From positions 407,656-471,655 of the forward strand of contig NZ_BEXA01000002.1 in NCBI RefSeq assembly GCF_003864335.1: a stretch of DNA of 64,000 nt. Direction: 5' to 3'. This DNA comes from Lentilactobacillus kosonis (GTDB taxonomy: Bacteria; Bacillota; Bacilli; Lactobacillales; Lactobacillaceae). Under the pieces are notes generated by a model. It had not been told where the DNA came from. It saw only the letters and a program-made list of their open reading frames with translations, and ran no database searches. Positions 41,871-52,080 of this stretch are shown piece by piece; the stretch's first letter is position 1, and each line of letters opens with the position of its first letter. Made by a program: the position numbers and the translations under genes.

Positions 41871-43257
41871 TTACTTTGTTAATGGGTAATTTTTTGCTAA
41901 GTAATCTCCAAAAACATCCCGTAAATTTTCATCATATAAAATTTCGTTTTTCCAATGATATCTAATGTTGGAAAAATGGTATGAATAAGTAGTGATCAGG
42001 CATTGCTATCTCATAAGTTTTAATTGGTGACACAGGTTCCTCATGAAATAACAGCCGACCGCCGTCATCAAACCTCAAGCCACCATAGTGAAGCAAGCCA
42101 AAATATTTACCTCTGAAGCCCATGCCTTTTTGTGGAAATTTAACTAAGAAATTACGATTTTTCTCCATTTCCTTCATCAATCTCCACAGATTATAACCAT
42201 CCAACGTCACCTTCATTACATGCATTGCATGCGGCAACATCTTATGCAATTGATTACGGTCGATAACCCCTGCTGGCAAGTTAGTTATGAATAAACCAGA
42301 ATTTAAAATTGCCGCTTTAGTATTCGCTTTCTCCATCAATGCATATAACCCTTCATTTACTAACCGAGAATGACCAGTCAGATGGGTATCCATGTCAGTC
42401 GAAAGCCTGGCAATTTTATTTTTTGCTAATAACCGTTCACCTTGCTGCTCATACCCATTGATTTCGGCATCGTCATCTGATAATTCAGGTAACTCAGCAG
42501 TTTTAATCACTTTAGCCTCTTTTGAAATCACCTGATGATCTTTAAGTTGTAAAGTGATTTCACCAATATAGTGGCCCCATTTTTCGGCAGCAGCCAAGAG
42601 CGACTGATTAACAACCTCGCCATGAACTAATAGATGATGGGTATGAGAACCGATAATCACGGTTAATTCCGGAAACTTACGGGCTAAAATGCGATCTTCA
42701 TTAATTCCTAAGTGACTTAGTAAAATTACCATATCATATTGACCACGATTTTGCTCTAACAACTTAGGAATGACCGTTTCCGCACTGATTGGTTGCCAAC
42801 CTAGTATTGGATAAGTGAGAATATACGGTGCGGTCATACCCAAGATCAATACTCGCGTTCCTTGGGTAGTTGTAATAATTTTATCAGGTTTTGCCCACGT
42901 TGGATAAGTATTATTTTGGTTATCCAAAATATTTCCCAAAACCACATCAAAATTGGCATCGGTATACAATTCATTCAACTGTTCATGACTATTAGTCAAT
43001 CCTTCGTTATTACCAATGGTCACAGCATCATAATGAATCTGATTTAACAATTCAACGTTTGCACGCCCGTTGGTCACTTCAGTTAATGGATGGGCCCTAT
43101 CCAAAGCATCTCCCAAGTCTACTGTGATTACCGAGTGATTGTCCTTACCTGCCAATAAAGTATCTCGTTCAGAAAGTAAAAAGCGTCTAATCTTAGGCCA
43201 ATTTTCAAGATGTGAATGCAGATCATTGGTGTGTAATATGGTTAACTGTTCCTTCAT
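41871..43257 (-). CDS. yunD: Bifunctional metallophosphatase/5'-nucleotidase YunD-like (C-terminal frameshifts)
   Basis: A calcineurin-type phosphoesterase fused to a 5'-nucleotidase C-terminal domain. Metal ligands are seen in LHTNDLHSHLEN, VDLGDALDRAHP, IGNNEGLT and GSHTHHLLVHG; the last domain holds NSGLFITNLPAGVIDRNQL. It begins at ATG 43257 (MKEQLTILHTN) behind GAGGGTGAT. The frame as written ends at 41962; adding a T at 41972-41976 and an A near 41945-41951 gives PFFPTLDIIG and DVFGDYLAKNYPLTK, ending 41871, the usual family tail. No signal peptide, so probably cytoplasmic. Confidence 0.88.
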
Positions 43258-43258
43258 C

Positions 43259-43872
43259 TTAACGATCACCCTCTCTTAGCAAATCAATCGCCTTTTGTTC
43301 TACTATCTTTTCAACTTGGGCAGATGATAGTGGTGCGCCGAAAGGCACTTTTTCAGAAAGATAATCAAGTTCTGGACTATCGATTCCCACATTGATATTT
43401 TCTTTAATTGGAACCGCATAGTGATGAATATGACCATGTAAATTAATAATTTGTTTTACTATTCCCATCATCATTGGATAATGAGTTAAATAATATTGAC
43501 GGTGATTCATCTTAATTAACGCCCCAACGTCATGAAATTCAAATTTCATTCCATCACCAACTGGATGGTTATGCTGATTTAAATATTTAAATAGATCACG
43601 AGAATCATGATTACCCTTAATCAAAACTAATCTCCCATTAAGAGAGTCTAAGACTTCAAATATTTGCTCATATGCAGCTTTAGCTGGTCGAGTATGCAGC
43701 ATGGCAATATCACCCAGGTGATATACGATATCATTTTCTCCCACAGCTTGATTCCAATTACGAATAATTGTATCATTCATTTCTTCAATATTTAAGAACG
43801 GTCGAGGTGCAAAATCACTCATTCCCAATAATTGTTCATGAAAAAATGTGTGTCCGATGTAAAGTATTGCAT
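43259..43872 (-). CDS. Metallophosphoesterase (N-terminal frameshift)
   Basis: A small calcineurin-like phosphoesterase of about 204 residues. The first metal motif lies upstream of the long open frame: from ATG 43872 the DNA reads MQYFTSDTHFF, and one missing T at 43841-43846 prevents joining to HEQLLGMSDFAPRPFL. Later motifs are IVYHLGDIAML, LIKGNHDSRD, THYPMMM and LHGHIHHY. GGAGACGATAAA precedes the start. It overlaps or abuts yunD, another phosphoesterase, in the same direction. Confidence 0.85.
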
Positions 43873-43965
43873 TTTATCGTCTCCAATGCTATTTCATACG
43901 ATAATGATACCACCTGATTACGCTAGCTGTAATCTAAAACACCACTCGCCTGATAAGGTATACAA

Positions 43966-44014
43966 AAATGAGGTACAGGAGTGAATAATAATCCCTCGAG
44001 TACCTCATTAGTTA
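43966..44014 (-). terminator. Rho-independent terminator after the permease gene
   Basis: On the minus strand TAATGAGGTAC / GTACCTCATTTTT, with a partly paired loop of about 23 bases, followed by TTTTTG. Confidence 0.75.
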
Positions 44015-44036
44015 TCATTTATTTTTATTCAACCCA

Positions 44037-45416
44037 TTATTCATCATCTTGCTTTACCCGATCAGAAAATACTTTAAAAAGATAAAGCGCCAATAACCAA
44101 ACAACTGAACCAATCAAGGCAATCAAAGTTTCAGTCTTAAAGAACAAAATTACTCCCACGAACGCTAAAAATGCCAAGACAAAGTAATCAGATAACGGAT
44201 AGAGAGGCATTTTAAATTTTAAGGACTTTTCTTCATTATTGGCTTTAACTTCTTTACGATATTTTAAATGAGCAATCACAATGGATCCCCAGACAAATAA
44301 AAAACAAGTAGTAGCTACACTTGAAATAAAACTAAACACATTTCCAGGCATAAACACGCTAATAATCACCACTAACGCAATCACAAGCGTTGAAAATACG
44401 ATGGCGTTAACCGGAATTTGACGTTTAGATAGGCTACCAACCTTTCGGCCAAACTTTGACTTGCTCTCGAACGTTAACGAAAACAACATTCGACCAGTTG
44501 TAAAAATGGAACTATTACATGCCGATAGTGCAGCAGTCAAAACCACAAAATTGATAATCATTGCGGCAGAGTTAATCCCAATTCCAGAGAACACTTGAAC
44601 GAACGGACTACTCGTGGGCGAAACATGTTGCCATGGAAAAATGCTCATTAACGCTAATAACGAACCAACATAAAACAGAATCACCCTCATTGGAACTTCA
44701 TTAATACTCTTTGGAATAATTATTTCTGGATCCTGCGTTTCAGAAGCAGTCATCCCAATCATTTCAATTCCAGCAAAGCTAAACAATACCATTTGAAATG
44801 ATAGAAGAAAACCAGAAAGATGATGAGGAAACATGCCTCCCTTAGAGATGTTGCCCAATGATGCGTAACCATATGGAGTTTTGTAGTTAATAGCTACTAA
44901 TACAATTCCCACAACAATCAATGCGATAATTGCCACAACTTTGATCATTGCAAACCAAAACTCGGTTTCACCAAAGGCTGCGACAGCAAAGATATTAATC
45001 AAAAATAACACAACCAATATAATCAACCCGGTTAGCCAAACTGGCATTTTGGGAAACCAATACTGAATATACAAACCTGATGCAGTGACTTCGGCCATTG
45101 CAATAGCAATCCAGCATGTCCAGTAAGTCCAACCGATCACAAAATGAGCTCGATCACCCATATATTTTTTAATAAAGTGGACAAATGAATTACTATCAAC
45201 ATCTGAAATTAATAGTTCACCAAGCGCCCGCATCAATAAAAAGCACGCAATTCCAGCGATTATGTATGAAAATATAATTGCTGGCCCAGCTAATTGAATC
45301 GACTGACCAGCTCCAAGAAAAAGTCCGGTACCAATCGTACCACCCAATGCAATCAACTGAACATGTCGGTTCTTTAAACCTCGCGACAGCTGTTCACCTT
45401 CACCCTTAGATTGCAA
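44037..45416 (-). CDS. Amino acid permease, APC superfamily (AAT family)
   Basis: A 459-residue secondary transporter with twelve hydrophobic segments. The start SRGLKNRHVQLIALGGTIGTGLFLG is the AAT-family signature, and helix 6-8 segments include FSFAGIEMIGMTASETQDPE. It resembles D-serine/D-alanine/glycine and GABA permeases, but the substrate cannot be fixed by inspection. TTG start after GGAGGTGG. A single-gene unit with its own terminator. Confidence 0.9.
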   Translation of the reverse strand: MQSKGEGEQLSRGLKNRHVQLIALGGTIGTGLFLGAGQSIQLAGPAIIFSYIIAGIACFLLMRALGELLISDVDSNSFVHFIKKYMGDRAHFVIGWTYWTCWIAIAMAEVTASGLYIQYWFPKMPVWLTGLIILVVLFLINIFAVAAFGETEFWFAMIKVVAIIALIVVGIVLVAINYKTPYGYASLGNISKGGMFPHHLSGFLLSFQMVLFSFAGIEMIGMTASETQDPEIIIPKSINEVPMRVILFYVGSLLALMSIFPWQHVSPTSSPFVQVFSGIGINSAAMIINFVVLTAALSACNSSIFTTGRMLFSLTFESKSKFGRKVGSLSKRQIPVNAIVFSTLVIALVVIISVFMPGNVFSFISSVATTCFLFVWGSIVIAHLKYRKEVKANNEEKSLKFKMPLYPLSDYFVLAFLAFVGVILFFKTETLIALIGSVVWLLALYLFKVFSDRVKQDDE

Positions 45417-45487
45417 AAATCCACCTCCGAAATTATAAGCTACTTAAAGTTACCAATCCATTGTATCATTTATATTTAATAAATATC

Positions 45488-45520
45488 AAAAAAGCCGTGA
45501 GATTTCCTCACGACTTTCTT
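45488..45520 (-). terminator. Terminator after ackA
   Basis: On the minus strand GTCGTGAG / CTCACGGC (one wobble) followed by TTTTTTG. Confidence 0.8.
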
Positions 45521-45527
45521 AATTATT

Positions 45528-46718
45528 CTATTTACGTAATCTTTCGATATCACGGACGATCATTAATTCCTCATCGGTTGGAATCAACAATGTCTTAACG
45601 GTAGCGTCATTTGTACTAATGTCACGTTCAACACCACGAATATTATTCTTTTCTGAATCAACTTTAATACCAAAGTATGATAATTGATCTGTCAATTCTT
45701 GGCGTAGAGTAATACTGTTTTCACCAATGCCGGCTGTAAATACTAGGGCATCAATTCCGCCCATTTCAGCAACATAACTACCAATATAACGAACTACTCG
45801 GTTCATAAACATATCCCGAGCTAAATGAGCACGGTGGTTTTCGGTCTGAGCTTCTTCGACCTCACGCATATCGGCAGAAACACCAGAAATTCCAATCAAT
45901 CCTGACTTGTGATTTAAAATATCAATCATATCATCAAAGTTCGTAATGTTTTCTTTGTCCATAACGTATTGAAGTACCGAAGGATCCACATCACCTGAAC
46001 GTGTTGCCATCGTAATTCCCGCAACGGGTGAAAAGCCCATTGAAGTATCATACGACTTACCATCCTTAATGGCATCGATTGATGCACCAGCACCAAGATG
46101 AAGCACAACAAGTTTTAGATCTTCCAAAGGTTTTCCAAGCATGTCAGCAGCTCTTTGTGATACATAACGGTAACTGGTACCATGAGCACCATATTTTCTT
46201 GCTTTGTGCTTTTCGTAATATTCATAAGGAAGACTGTACATATAGTTTACTTCTGGCAAAGTGGTATGGAATGACGTATCAAATACTGCCACACTGATAA
46301 CATCAGGCAAGATTTTTTTAAATGCTTTAATTCCTAGCACATTAGCTGGCTCATGTAGTGGAGCAAATTCTCTTAATGATTCAATTTCTTGTAAAGTTTT
46401 GTCATCAATGATTACGGAATCAGTAAAGTATTCACCACCAGCAACTACTCGATGACCTACACCAGTAATTTCATCAAAACTTTCAAGAATTTTTAAACTA
46501 ATTAACTTATCAAGCAACAATTGAATTGCTTCATCATGGTTTTTAATATCTAAAGTATCAGTATACTTTTTACCGTCACCATATTTGATTTCAACGTCAG
46601 AATTACCTAATCCAATTCTTTCGATTGCTCCAAGAGCTAATAACTTTTCGTTTGGCATCTCAAAAAGTTTAAATTTCAATGTTGAACTTCCAGCATTAAT
46701 TGCGATCGATTTTCCCAT
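45528..46718 (-). CDS. ackA: Acetate kinase
   Basis: A 396-residue enzyme that interconverts acetyl phosphate plus ADP with acetate plus ATP. Visible ASKHA features are INAGSSTLKFKLFE at the start, FDTSFHTTLPEVNYMYSLP, LHLGAGASIDAI and VFTAGIGENSITLRQEL near the end. It follows the YtxK-like methyltransferase and the comG operon, a conserved order in lactobacilli. No cre site was seen in the short upstream gap. Confidence 0.98.
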   Translation of the reverse strand: MGKSIAINAGSSTLKFKLFEMPNEKLLALGAIERIGLGNSDVEIKYGDGKKYTDTLDIKNHDEAIQLLLDKLISLKILESFDEITGVGHRVVAGGEYFTDSVIIDDKTLQEIESLREFAPLHEPANVLGIKAFKKILPDVISVAVFDTSFHTTLPEVNYMYSLPYEYYEKHKARKYGAHGTSYRYVSQRAADMLGKPLEDLKLVVLHLGAGASIDAIKDGKSYDTSMGFSPVAGITMATRSGDVDPSVLQYVMDKENITNFDDMIDILNHKSGLIGISGVSADMREVEEAQTENHRAHLARDMFMNRVVRYIGSYVAEMGGIDALVFTAGIGENSITLRQELTDQLSYFGIKVDSEKNNIRGVERDISTNDATVKTLLIPTDEELMIVRDIERLRK

Positions 46719-46739
46719 AACAATAATTACTCCTCAATT

Positions 46740-47743
46740 CTATTTATTCATATTCTTTTTCCGCCAGTCATCAACTTCAGTAAGAAACGCTTGAACGCCC
46801 TTAGCATCTTTAAATGACGGAAATTCACCCAACATGACTGGTTCAGCTTGCTTAGCACTGCCACCAATTTTTGCAAAATCAAAATCGACTTTTGAGCCGC
46901 TTCATTAGCAAATAAATCCTTCGGTAGATTTAACAAGCCTTGTAGATAAACTTTACCCTGCATCCATTTTAGCAAAGATTTGGCCTCATCGGACTTAAAA
47001 ATTGCAGATGGAACAAGAAAAATTCCAATTCCGCCATCACTTAGATGATTAGCTGCCATTTCAAGGAATAAATGGTGAACAAATGAATGCCCTTTTTCTG
47101 CTTTGGTTTCAAAGTTAGTAACATTTTCATCAATTGGATAATAGCCAATTGGTAAATCAGAAACGATCAAATCGACTTTTGGAACCATTACGTCAGTAAT
47201 CGCATCTTCATGGTATAAATCAGCTTGAATTTGCTGAAGTTCAAATGATCCAGCAGCTATTTCAAACATTGCATCATCATTTTCTAACCCATATGGATGA
47301 ACGCTCACATCAATATTATTTGTTAAACCATTAATTACTGTGGTTAATAAATTACCCGTTCCCATTGCGGGATCTAAGATACTCAGGGACTGGCGATTTT
47401 CCAATAATCCAGAAGCAATATAGCTAACTACATCCCCAATCGTATCTGGAGTTAACTGATAATTAGCTTGTAATCGATCCGATTTTGATACTTTTAGGAT
47501 CATCATTTGCAAAGCTTTTCGCAAGGTATTAGGTTCATATTCAATTTCATCAAACTTATCAATTTCAGTTTGAATCTTTTTAGCATCAGAATCACTAAGC
47601 TCCCCACCTTGAGGCTCTCCTTCGAGAATATCACTTAATGCTTCAATTAAACCATCTATCCATGATGAATCTCTTGTATTTCTAACAACCTCAGTTATTG
47701 TGTCAAATACATTAAAAATTTTGGTAATCTGTTCATCACTCAG
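46740..47743 (-). CDS. YtxK-like class I SAM DNA methyltransferase homologue (frameshifted, CTG start inferred)
   Basis: An N6-adenine-type methyltransferase relative that follows comG. The SAM motif is SILDPAMGTGNLLTTVI and the catalytic motif is DLIVSDLPIGYYPI, where the family has (N/D/S)PPY-like residues; here it reads SDLPIGYY. One A is missing at 46868-46872; restoring it gives LILQKIGGSAKQAEPVMLGEFPSF and a TAG at 46740. Upstream the frame is open for 70 residues before the first conventional start, beginning LSDEQITKIFNVFDTITEVV; the best initiation site is CTG 47743, nine bases after AAAAGGGG. About 333 residues. Confidence 0.8.
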
Positions 47744-47752
47744 CTTAGTCAG

Positions 47753-47799
47753 CCCCTTTTCACAAGTGTTTGTACTGTTAAATACTACCAGAAAAGGGG
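47753..47799 (-). repeat. Inverted repeat over the methyltransferase ribosome binding site
   Basis: On the minus strand CCCCTTTTC (47799-47791) pairs perfectly with GAAAAGGGG (47761-47753) across a 29-base loop. The second arm is the Shine-Dalgarno of the downstream gene, so folding could hide it. There is no T tail, so it is not a terminator. Confidence 0.45.
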
Positions 47800-47834
47800 T
47801 ACTTAATTCAAGAAAGATAATAGTTCACAAACAT

Positions 47835-48002
47835 TTACCTTCCTTGATATGATTTGATCAAATCACTGACATTAGCATGTTGTTGATAAAATCCGTTAAC
47901 TTGAATAACCAAACAAAAAGTAATAATTGTCGCAAATATAATTGCTACTATTGTTAAATATCCACCCGGTTGCTTGTTAAATTTACAGATCCAACTGCGC
48001 AT
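47835..48002 (-). CDS. comGG: Competence protein ComGG, short
   Basis: The last gene of the comG operon, identified by position and shape. It is 55 residues from ATG 48002 (MRSWICKFNKQPGGYLTIVAII), which has GGAGAAG upstream and overlaps the end of comGF. There is one hydrophobic helix (LTIVAIIFATIITFCLVIQV) after a Gly-Gly, and a short polar tail. Typical ComGG proteins are longer, so this one may be truncated. The identification is weaker than for the others. Confidence 0.6.
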   Translation of the reverse strand: MRSWICKFNKQPGGYLTIVAIIFATIITFCLVIQVNGFYQQHANVSDLIKSYQGR

Positions 48003-48399
48003 GACACTCTTCTCCATTGTTAAACTCCACATTTAGGCGTATGTCCCGCTGAACTTCATAAAATTTTATAACCTTAACATTATTCAGCAAAGGCACATAA
48101 CCATTCTCATGTCCTGCCAGAAACACAACATCATTGACCTTTCTGAGGCGATAATTCTTTTTAGTTACTGAACTTGATAAAATAATGGCATCTTTGCTGG
48201 CTGTCTTAAACTTGAAATTAAACTTATCGCTTTCAAGTAAGCTAACTAATCGATAGAAAGAAATTTGCTGATAGTTTGATGGTTTATTAACGACCTTCAA
48301 ACTTGCTAGCATAATGTTACAACCAAACAAAATAATAATCAGACTAATAATTGCTTCTGCTAAAACAAAGCCATGGTCTTGATCATTCTTGATTATCAT
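47983..48399 (-). CDS. comGF: Competence protein ComGF
   Basis: A 138-residue pseudopilin-like protein needed for DNA uptake. It has a prepilin-like start HGFVLAEAIISLIIILFG and a C-terminal beta-rich domain typical of ComGF (RLVSLLESDKFNF and VVFLAGHENGYVPLLNNV). It overlaps comGE and comGG, implying coupled translation. Confidence 0.8.
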   Translation of the reverse strand: MIIKNDQDHGFVLAEAIISLIIILFGCNIMLASLKVVNKPSNYQQISFYRLVSLLESDKFNFKFKTASKDAIILSSSVTKKNYRLRKVNDVVFLAGHENGYVPLLNNVKVIKFYEVQRDIRLNVEFNNGEECHAQLDL

Positions 48400-48577
48400 C
48401 CCTAGCTACCTCAAATTTAGTTCTAGTATGTTCCAGTCGAACGTGGTCTTGCTGATTCTGAACATACATTTGATGATTAACCAATAAATACAAGCAACTA
48501 AATAGCGTGATAATCGTCAATCCAACTAATGAATCCACCAATGTAAATCCATCATGATTAATTCTTTTCAACGACAA
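48383..48577 (-). CDS. comGE: Competence pseudopilin ComGE
   Basis: A 64-residue minor pseudopilin. The prepilin motif is DGFTLVDSLVGLTI, with Asp at position +5 after the cleavage site where Glu is usual. The membrane helix follows directly. Overlaps both neighbours in the comG operon. Confidence 0.75.
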   Translation of the reverse strand: MSLKRINHDGFTLVDSLVGLTIITLFSCLYLLVNHQMYVQNQQDHVRLEHTRTKFEVARDDNQE

Positions 48578-49019
48578 ATCCTCCCCACCCCAGTTGTATT
48601 TTCTGAGAATATTTTATATTTCCGTTTTTATCTAACCAATGAATTGTTCGAGGACTGGTAAATCCACCTTCCGTGATTATAATTTCCTGGTATTTATTAG
48701 GCTGAATTATTTCTGGATAAGAAATCGTAAAGTTATTCTTGTCTGAATAAAAATCACAAAATTTAATTTCATGATTTTTTCTATTCACTTGAATTTTTAT
48801 TTTCTTATGGTTTAGTAAGCTACGATTCTGAGCCGACTTAAAACAACGATTGTATTCTTCGAAAAACGTCTTGCTATCCAGATGCTGGTTCTTAATTCCT
48901 ACTCCTAAACTAACGGTCAATCCAATGATCATCGAGAAAATCATCAATCCAATAATACTTTCCGCCATAGTAAATCCCGCTCTACTTGACAACTTTGCTT
49001 GCCTTAATTTTGATGCCAT
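48558..49019 (-). CDS. comGD: Competence pseudopilin ComGD
   Basis: A 153-residue type IV prepilin-like protein. The leader ends SSRAG and the processed N-terminus is FTMAESIIGLMIFSMIIG, with the required Glu at +5. A polar C-terminal domain follows. It overlaps comGC and comGE by several tens of bases. Component of the pseudopilus that carries DNA through the wall. Confidence 0.85.
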   Translation of the reverse strand: MASKLRQAKLSSRAGFTMAESIIGLMIFSMIIGLTVSLGVGIKNQHLDSKTFFEEYNRCFKSAQNRSLLNHKKIKIQVNRKNHEIKFCDFYSDKNNFTISYPEIIQPNKYQEIIITEGGFTSPRTIHWLDKNGNIKYSQKIQLGWGGFVVEKN

Positions 49020-49312
49020 TGTCCTGAGCTTCTTTAACTTGTCTTTTACTTAAATAACCTTCTTGTTGTAAGTCAGCAAATGTAATCTTATCCTGCTTAG
49101 GAAACTCACTAACATAAGCATCCAATTGTGATTGCACAACTGATACCATTGCGTTCGAATGAATTCCTTGGGCATGTTTTCGCTGAGTAGATAAGTTTGG
49201 GATGATAATGAGAATTAACAATGAAATGAATAAAAAGAACAATTGTCATTTCAATTAAAGTAAATCCTTGTCTTTGTTTATTAACTTGTTTTCGTATATC
49301 TATCTTTCTCAA
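48982..49312 (-). CDS. comGC: Major competence pseudopilin ComGC (frameshifted)
   Basis: The main pseudopilus subunit. The start MRKIDIRKQVNKQRQGFTLIEM has the prepilin peptidase site G|FTLIE. Near 49226 an extra base breaks the hydrophobic helix; removing a C gives IVLFIISLLILIIIPNLSTQ, followed by the conserved ComGC body HAQGIHSNAMVSVVQSQLDAY. Restored length about 109 residues. It follows comGB directly. Confidence 0.85.
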
Positions 49313-49314
49313 CC

Positions 49315-50343
49315 TTAATAAATCTCCTTTAATGAGTCATAAATTGGCATTAGTAATTGAAAATAGCTGGCAACAATCGCGATTCCAATTACACAAAACA
49401 TTACTGGTTGAACCAGATTTATCAAACGATCAATTTGATTAGCAAACTCAGCAAAGCAATTTTGAGAATATGCGGACATTGATTGTGCCACTTGAGGAGT
49501 AGTCATTCCACTATTTAAAAAATTGATCATTTCCCTTGAAATAAATTGATATTGGGAAGCCACTACAATAATATCTGTTCCACCGACCAGATCACGATTC
49601 AATGAAGCACCCAAACTATATAACAATGATTGCTGGTCAAATGTGTGAAGTAACTCAATTATTTTCTTAATTGATAAACCGTTTTTTAATAACACGGCCA
49701 GATTACCTGAAAGGTAGTAATTAAGATATGCCCGCACCACTTTGCCCATGATTGGCAATTTCACCAATATGGTTATTCTTTGTAAATTATTTTTCTTCCT
49801 AATGAACACGACTATCATTCCAAAGACAACAATCCCCACCAGAATTATTAACCAACCAAACAGGTTTCTGCTACTAGCATGACTTCCAGTATTTGTAATA
49901 TCTGAAACGCTTGGCATGATAATGACTTTAATTCCAATAACAATCAATGTCAGGATTGCAATCAAAAAAATCGGGTAGGCTAATAATTCTTGAATCTTTT
50001 TGGCTTGCCGTTCCCTAGCATCAAAAAATTTGGCTAACTCCTTCAGGGTTGTTGATAATTGGCCATGCTTTTCAGCCACGAGAATCTGTTGATACGTTTC
50101 AATGTCCAAAAATTGTCTGACACTGCCCGCAAATGATTCGCCATTAGCCAAATTGGCGGTGATTTTTTCAATTGCTCTTGTTAATTGCGGTTCAGTTTCA
50201 GAGATGAATAGCAAAGCGTGGTTGAGTGAAAATCCTGAACAAATTAAAGTTCCTACGCTTTTAAAGAATTGCGTCTTGACTTTAATTGACCACCTATCCG
50301 AATTGATAGCGGCTGGCTTCAGAGCTGTCAATTTAACCATCAT
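49315..50343 (-). CDS. comGB: Competence membrane protein ComGB
   Basis: A 342-residue GspF/PilC-like polytopic membrane protein, the assembly platform of the competence pseudopilus. It shows three hydrophobic segments (about 120-140, 165-185, 310-335) and the GspF-type sequence LAVLLKNGLSIKKIIELLH. It is intact. The start overlaps the comGA stop. Confidence 0.92.
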   Translation of the reverse strand: MMVKLTALKPAAINSDRWSIKVKTQFFKSVGTLICSGFSLNHALLFISETEPQLTRAIEKITANLANGESFAGSVRQFLDIETYQQILVAEKHGQLSTTLKELAKFFDARERQAKKIQELLAYPIFLIAILTLIVIGIKVIIMPSVSDITNTGSHASSRNLFGWLIILVGIVVFGMIVVFIRKKNNLQRITILVKLPIMGKVVRAYLNYYLSGNLAVLLKNGLSIKKIIELLHTFDQQSLLYSLGASLNRDLVGGTDIIVVASQYQFISREMINFLNSGMTTPQVAQSMSAYSQNCFAEFANQIDRLINLVQPVMFCVIGIAIVASYFQLLMPIYDSLKEIY

Positions 50344-51248
50344 CGACTCCTCCCTTTAAATACAATTGCCATCTACTCCAATCATATTCGCCCTGATTAA
50401 GTTCAGAAGCTGGGTGACTGACTAATAAGGCTTGCTGATCATCATTCTTTGTAGTAACAAGTCTTTGGTATGCAACTCCAGTTAATGCTTGGTCAATGTA
50501 TTCATTATCAATGCCTAAATTTTTTAGTCGCTTGATAACCCCTGATGGGCTTTGAGCGTGAATTGTAGTTAAGACTAAATGCCCAGACAATGCAGCCTGA
50601 ATTGCCGCATTAGCGGTTTTAGAATCGCGAATTTCACCAATGATAAAAGCGTCAGGTCGGTGTCGTAACCCAACTTTAATCAGTTCTGCGTAATTCAAGC
50701 CCGCTGCTTCATTAATCTGTAATTGCAAAAAAGATTCGCTACTTATTTCAATTGGATCTTCAATTGTCATAATTATCTGGTCCTCACTCAATTCAGAAGC
50801 TAGTTTATAGATGGTACTAGTCTTGCCAGACCCAGTTGGTCCGGCAAAGACAACCATTCCTCGTTTTCTACATAACTTTCGAATATTACTGTACTCACAA
50901 CCATTGAAAATTTAATTTTGATGATTCATTATCATATATGATTCTGATTACCAATGATTCATTACCATTTACATCGCCAACTGTCGATAACCTTAATGGA
51001 TAATCTCGCCAAAATACTTTACCTGTCTGAGGGCGTCGCTTTTCACTGACCGCCATTTCAGCAGAGTATTTTAGACTGTTAATAATTTGACTCGCCAAGT
51101 TCATACTAATTGTGTCGTATTCCGTTATACCTTTGTTGGTGCGCATAACAATTTGATATTTTCTATTTTGACAAAGAAAGTAAATGTCAGAACTTCGGTT
51201 ACCGGTTGCAACCGTAAACATTTCTTTTATATACTTATCAATCTTCAT
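50333..51248 (-). CDS. comGA: Competence ATPase ComGA (frameshifted)
   Basis: The GspE/PilB-type ATPase that powers pseudopilus assembly. Walker A reads VFAGPTGSGKTSTIY, the Asp box EDPIEISSESFLQLQ and Walker B AFIIGEIRDSKTA; HAQSPSGVIKRL follows. One extra T at 50907-50910 breaks the frame; without it the protein reads KLNFNGCEYSNIRKLCRKRGMVVFAGPT. Restored length about 305 residues. GAGGTG precedes the ATG. First gene of the operon. Confidence 0.9.
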
Positions 51249-51296
51249 AATTTCACCTCGTAGTTATTAATTACGAAAAAAATTTTTAAAACCCGA

Positions 51297-51327
51297 CAAA
51301 AAAGCCAACCTTTTTCAAGGTTGGCTT
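51297..51327 (-). terminator. Rho-independent terminator after yebC
   Basis: On the minus strand AGCCAACCT / AGGTTGGCT then TTTTTTG. It isolates yebC from comGA. Confidence 0.88.
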
Positions 51328-51342
51328 AGAACATTTTAATTT

Positions 51343-52080
51343 TTATTCTGCTGATTCAGGTAAAACAGCGGCTTCATACACATCTTGAACATCATCGTTT
51401 TCTTCAAGTTCGTCAATCAAACCGGTGTATTGTGAAATCTTGTCACCCGGAACTTCAGTAGTGGTTTCAGGGAACAAACGAACTTCTGCTGTTTCCAAGT
51501 TGTAACCTTTTTCTTGAAGCGCATCACGAGCACTTGCTAAAGATTGTGCGTCAGTGAAAATTTCAAACATGTCGTCACTTGTTTGCATATCATCAGCACC
51601 AGCATCTAAAGCATCCATAAGCATAGTGTCTTCATCAGTATCAAGGTCTTCACGAAGAATTTCGATAATTCCCTTACGATCAAACATGTAAGAAACTGAA
51701 CCACTAGCTCCAAGAGAACCGCCATGGTGAGTAAAGGCTGAACGAACGGCTGCTGCAGTCCGGTTTTTATTATCTGTCAATGCAGAAACCATGATTGCAG
51801 TACCACCAGGTCCATATCCTTCATAAGTGATTTCCTCAAACTTAGCTCCACCAAGACCAGAAGCCTTGTCAATAGCACGTTGAACGTTATCTTTAGGCAT
51901 GTTGGCTGCACGAGCCTTATCCATTACCAAACGAAGTTGTGGGTTATTGTCTGGATCAGGATCACCTGCTTTAGCGGCTTGGTACAAGTCACGAGAAATC
52001 TTTTGGAAGATTTTTCCACGTTTTGCATCCTGAGCGTTTTTACGACCTTGAATATTATGCCATTTTGAATGTCCTGACAT
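51343..52080 (-). CDS. yebC: YebC/PmpR family protein
   Basis: A 245-residue member of the YebC/PmpR/TACO1 family, reported both as transcription regulators and as ribosome-associated factors that ease stalling at proline runs. The start [21 protein letters not shown] and the segment [23 protein letters not shown] are highly conserved. Single-gene unit directly upstream of the comG operon, ended by its own terminator. Confidence 0.97.
   Translation of the reverse strand: MSGHSKWHNIQGRKNAQDAKRGKIFQKISRDLYQAAKAGDPDPDNNPQLRLVMDKARAANMPKDNVQRAIDKASGLGGAKFEEITYEGYGPGGTAIMVSALTDNKNRTAAAVRSAFTHHGGSLGASGSVSYMFDRKGIIEILREDLDTDEDTMLMDALDAGADDMQTSDDMFEIFTDAQSLASARDALQEKGYNLETAEVRLFPETTTEVPGDKISQYTGLIDELEENDDVQDVYEAAVLPESAE

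Noticed and set aside
51249..51300. Possible ComX-type CIN box before comGA
   Set aside because: TACGAGG near the start codon does not match TACGAATA and lies too close to the SD.
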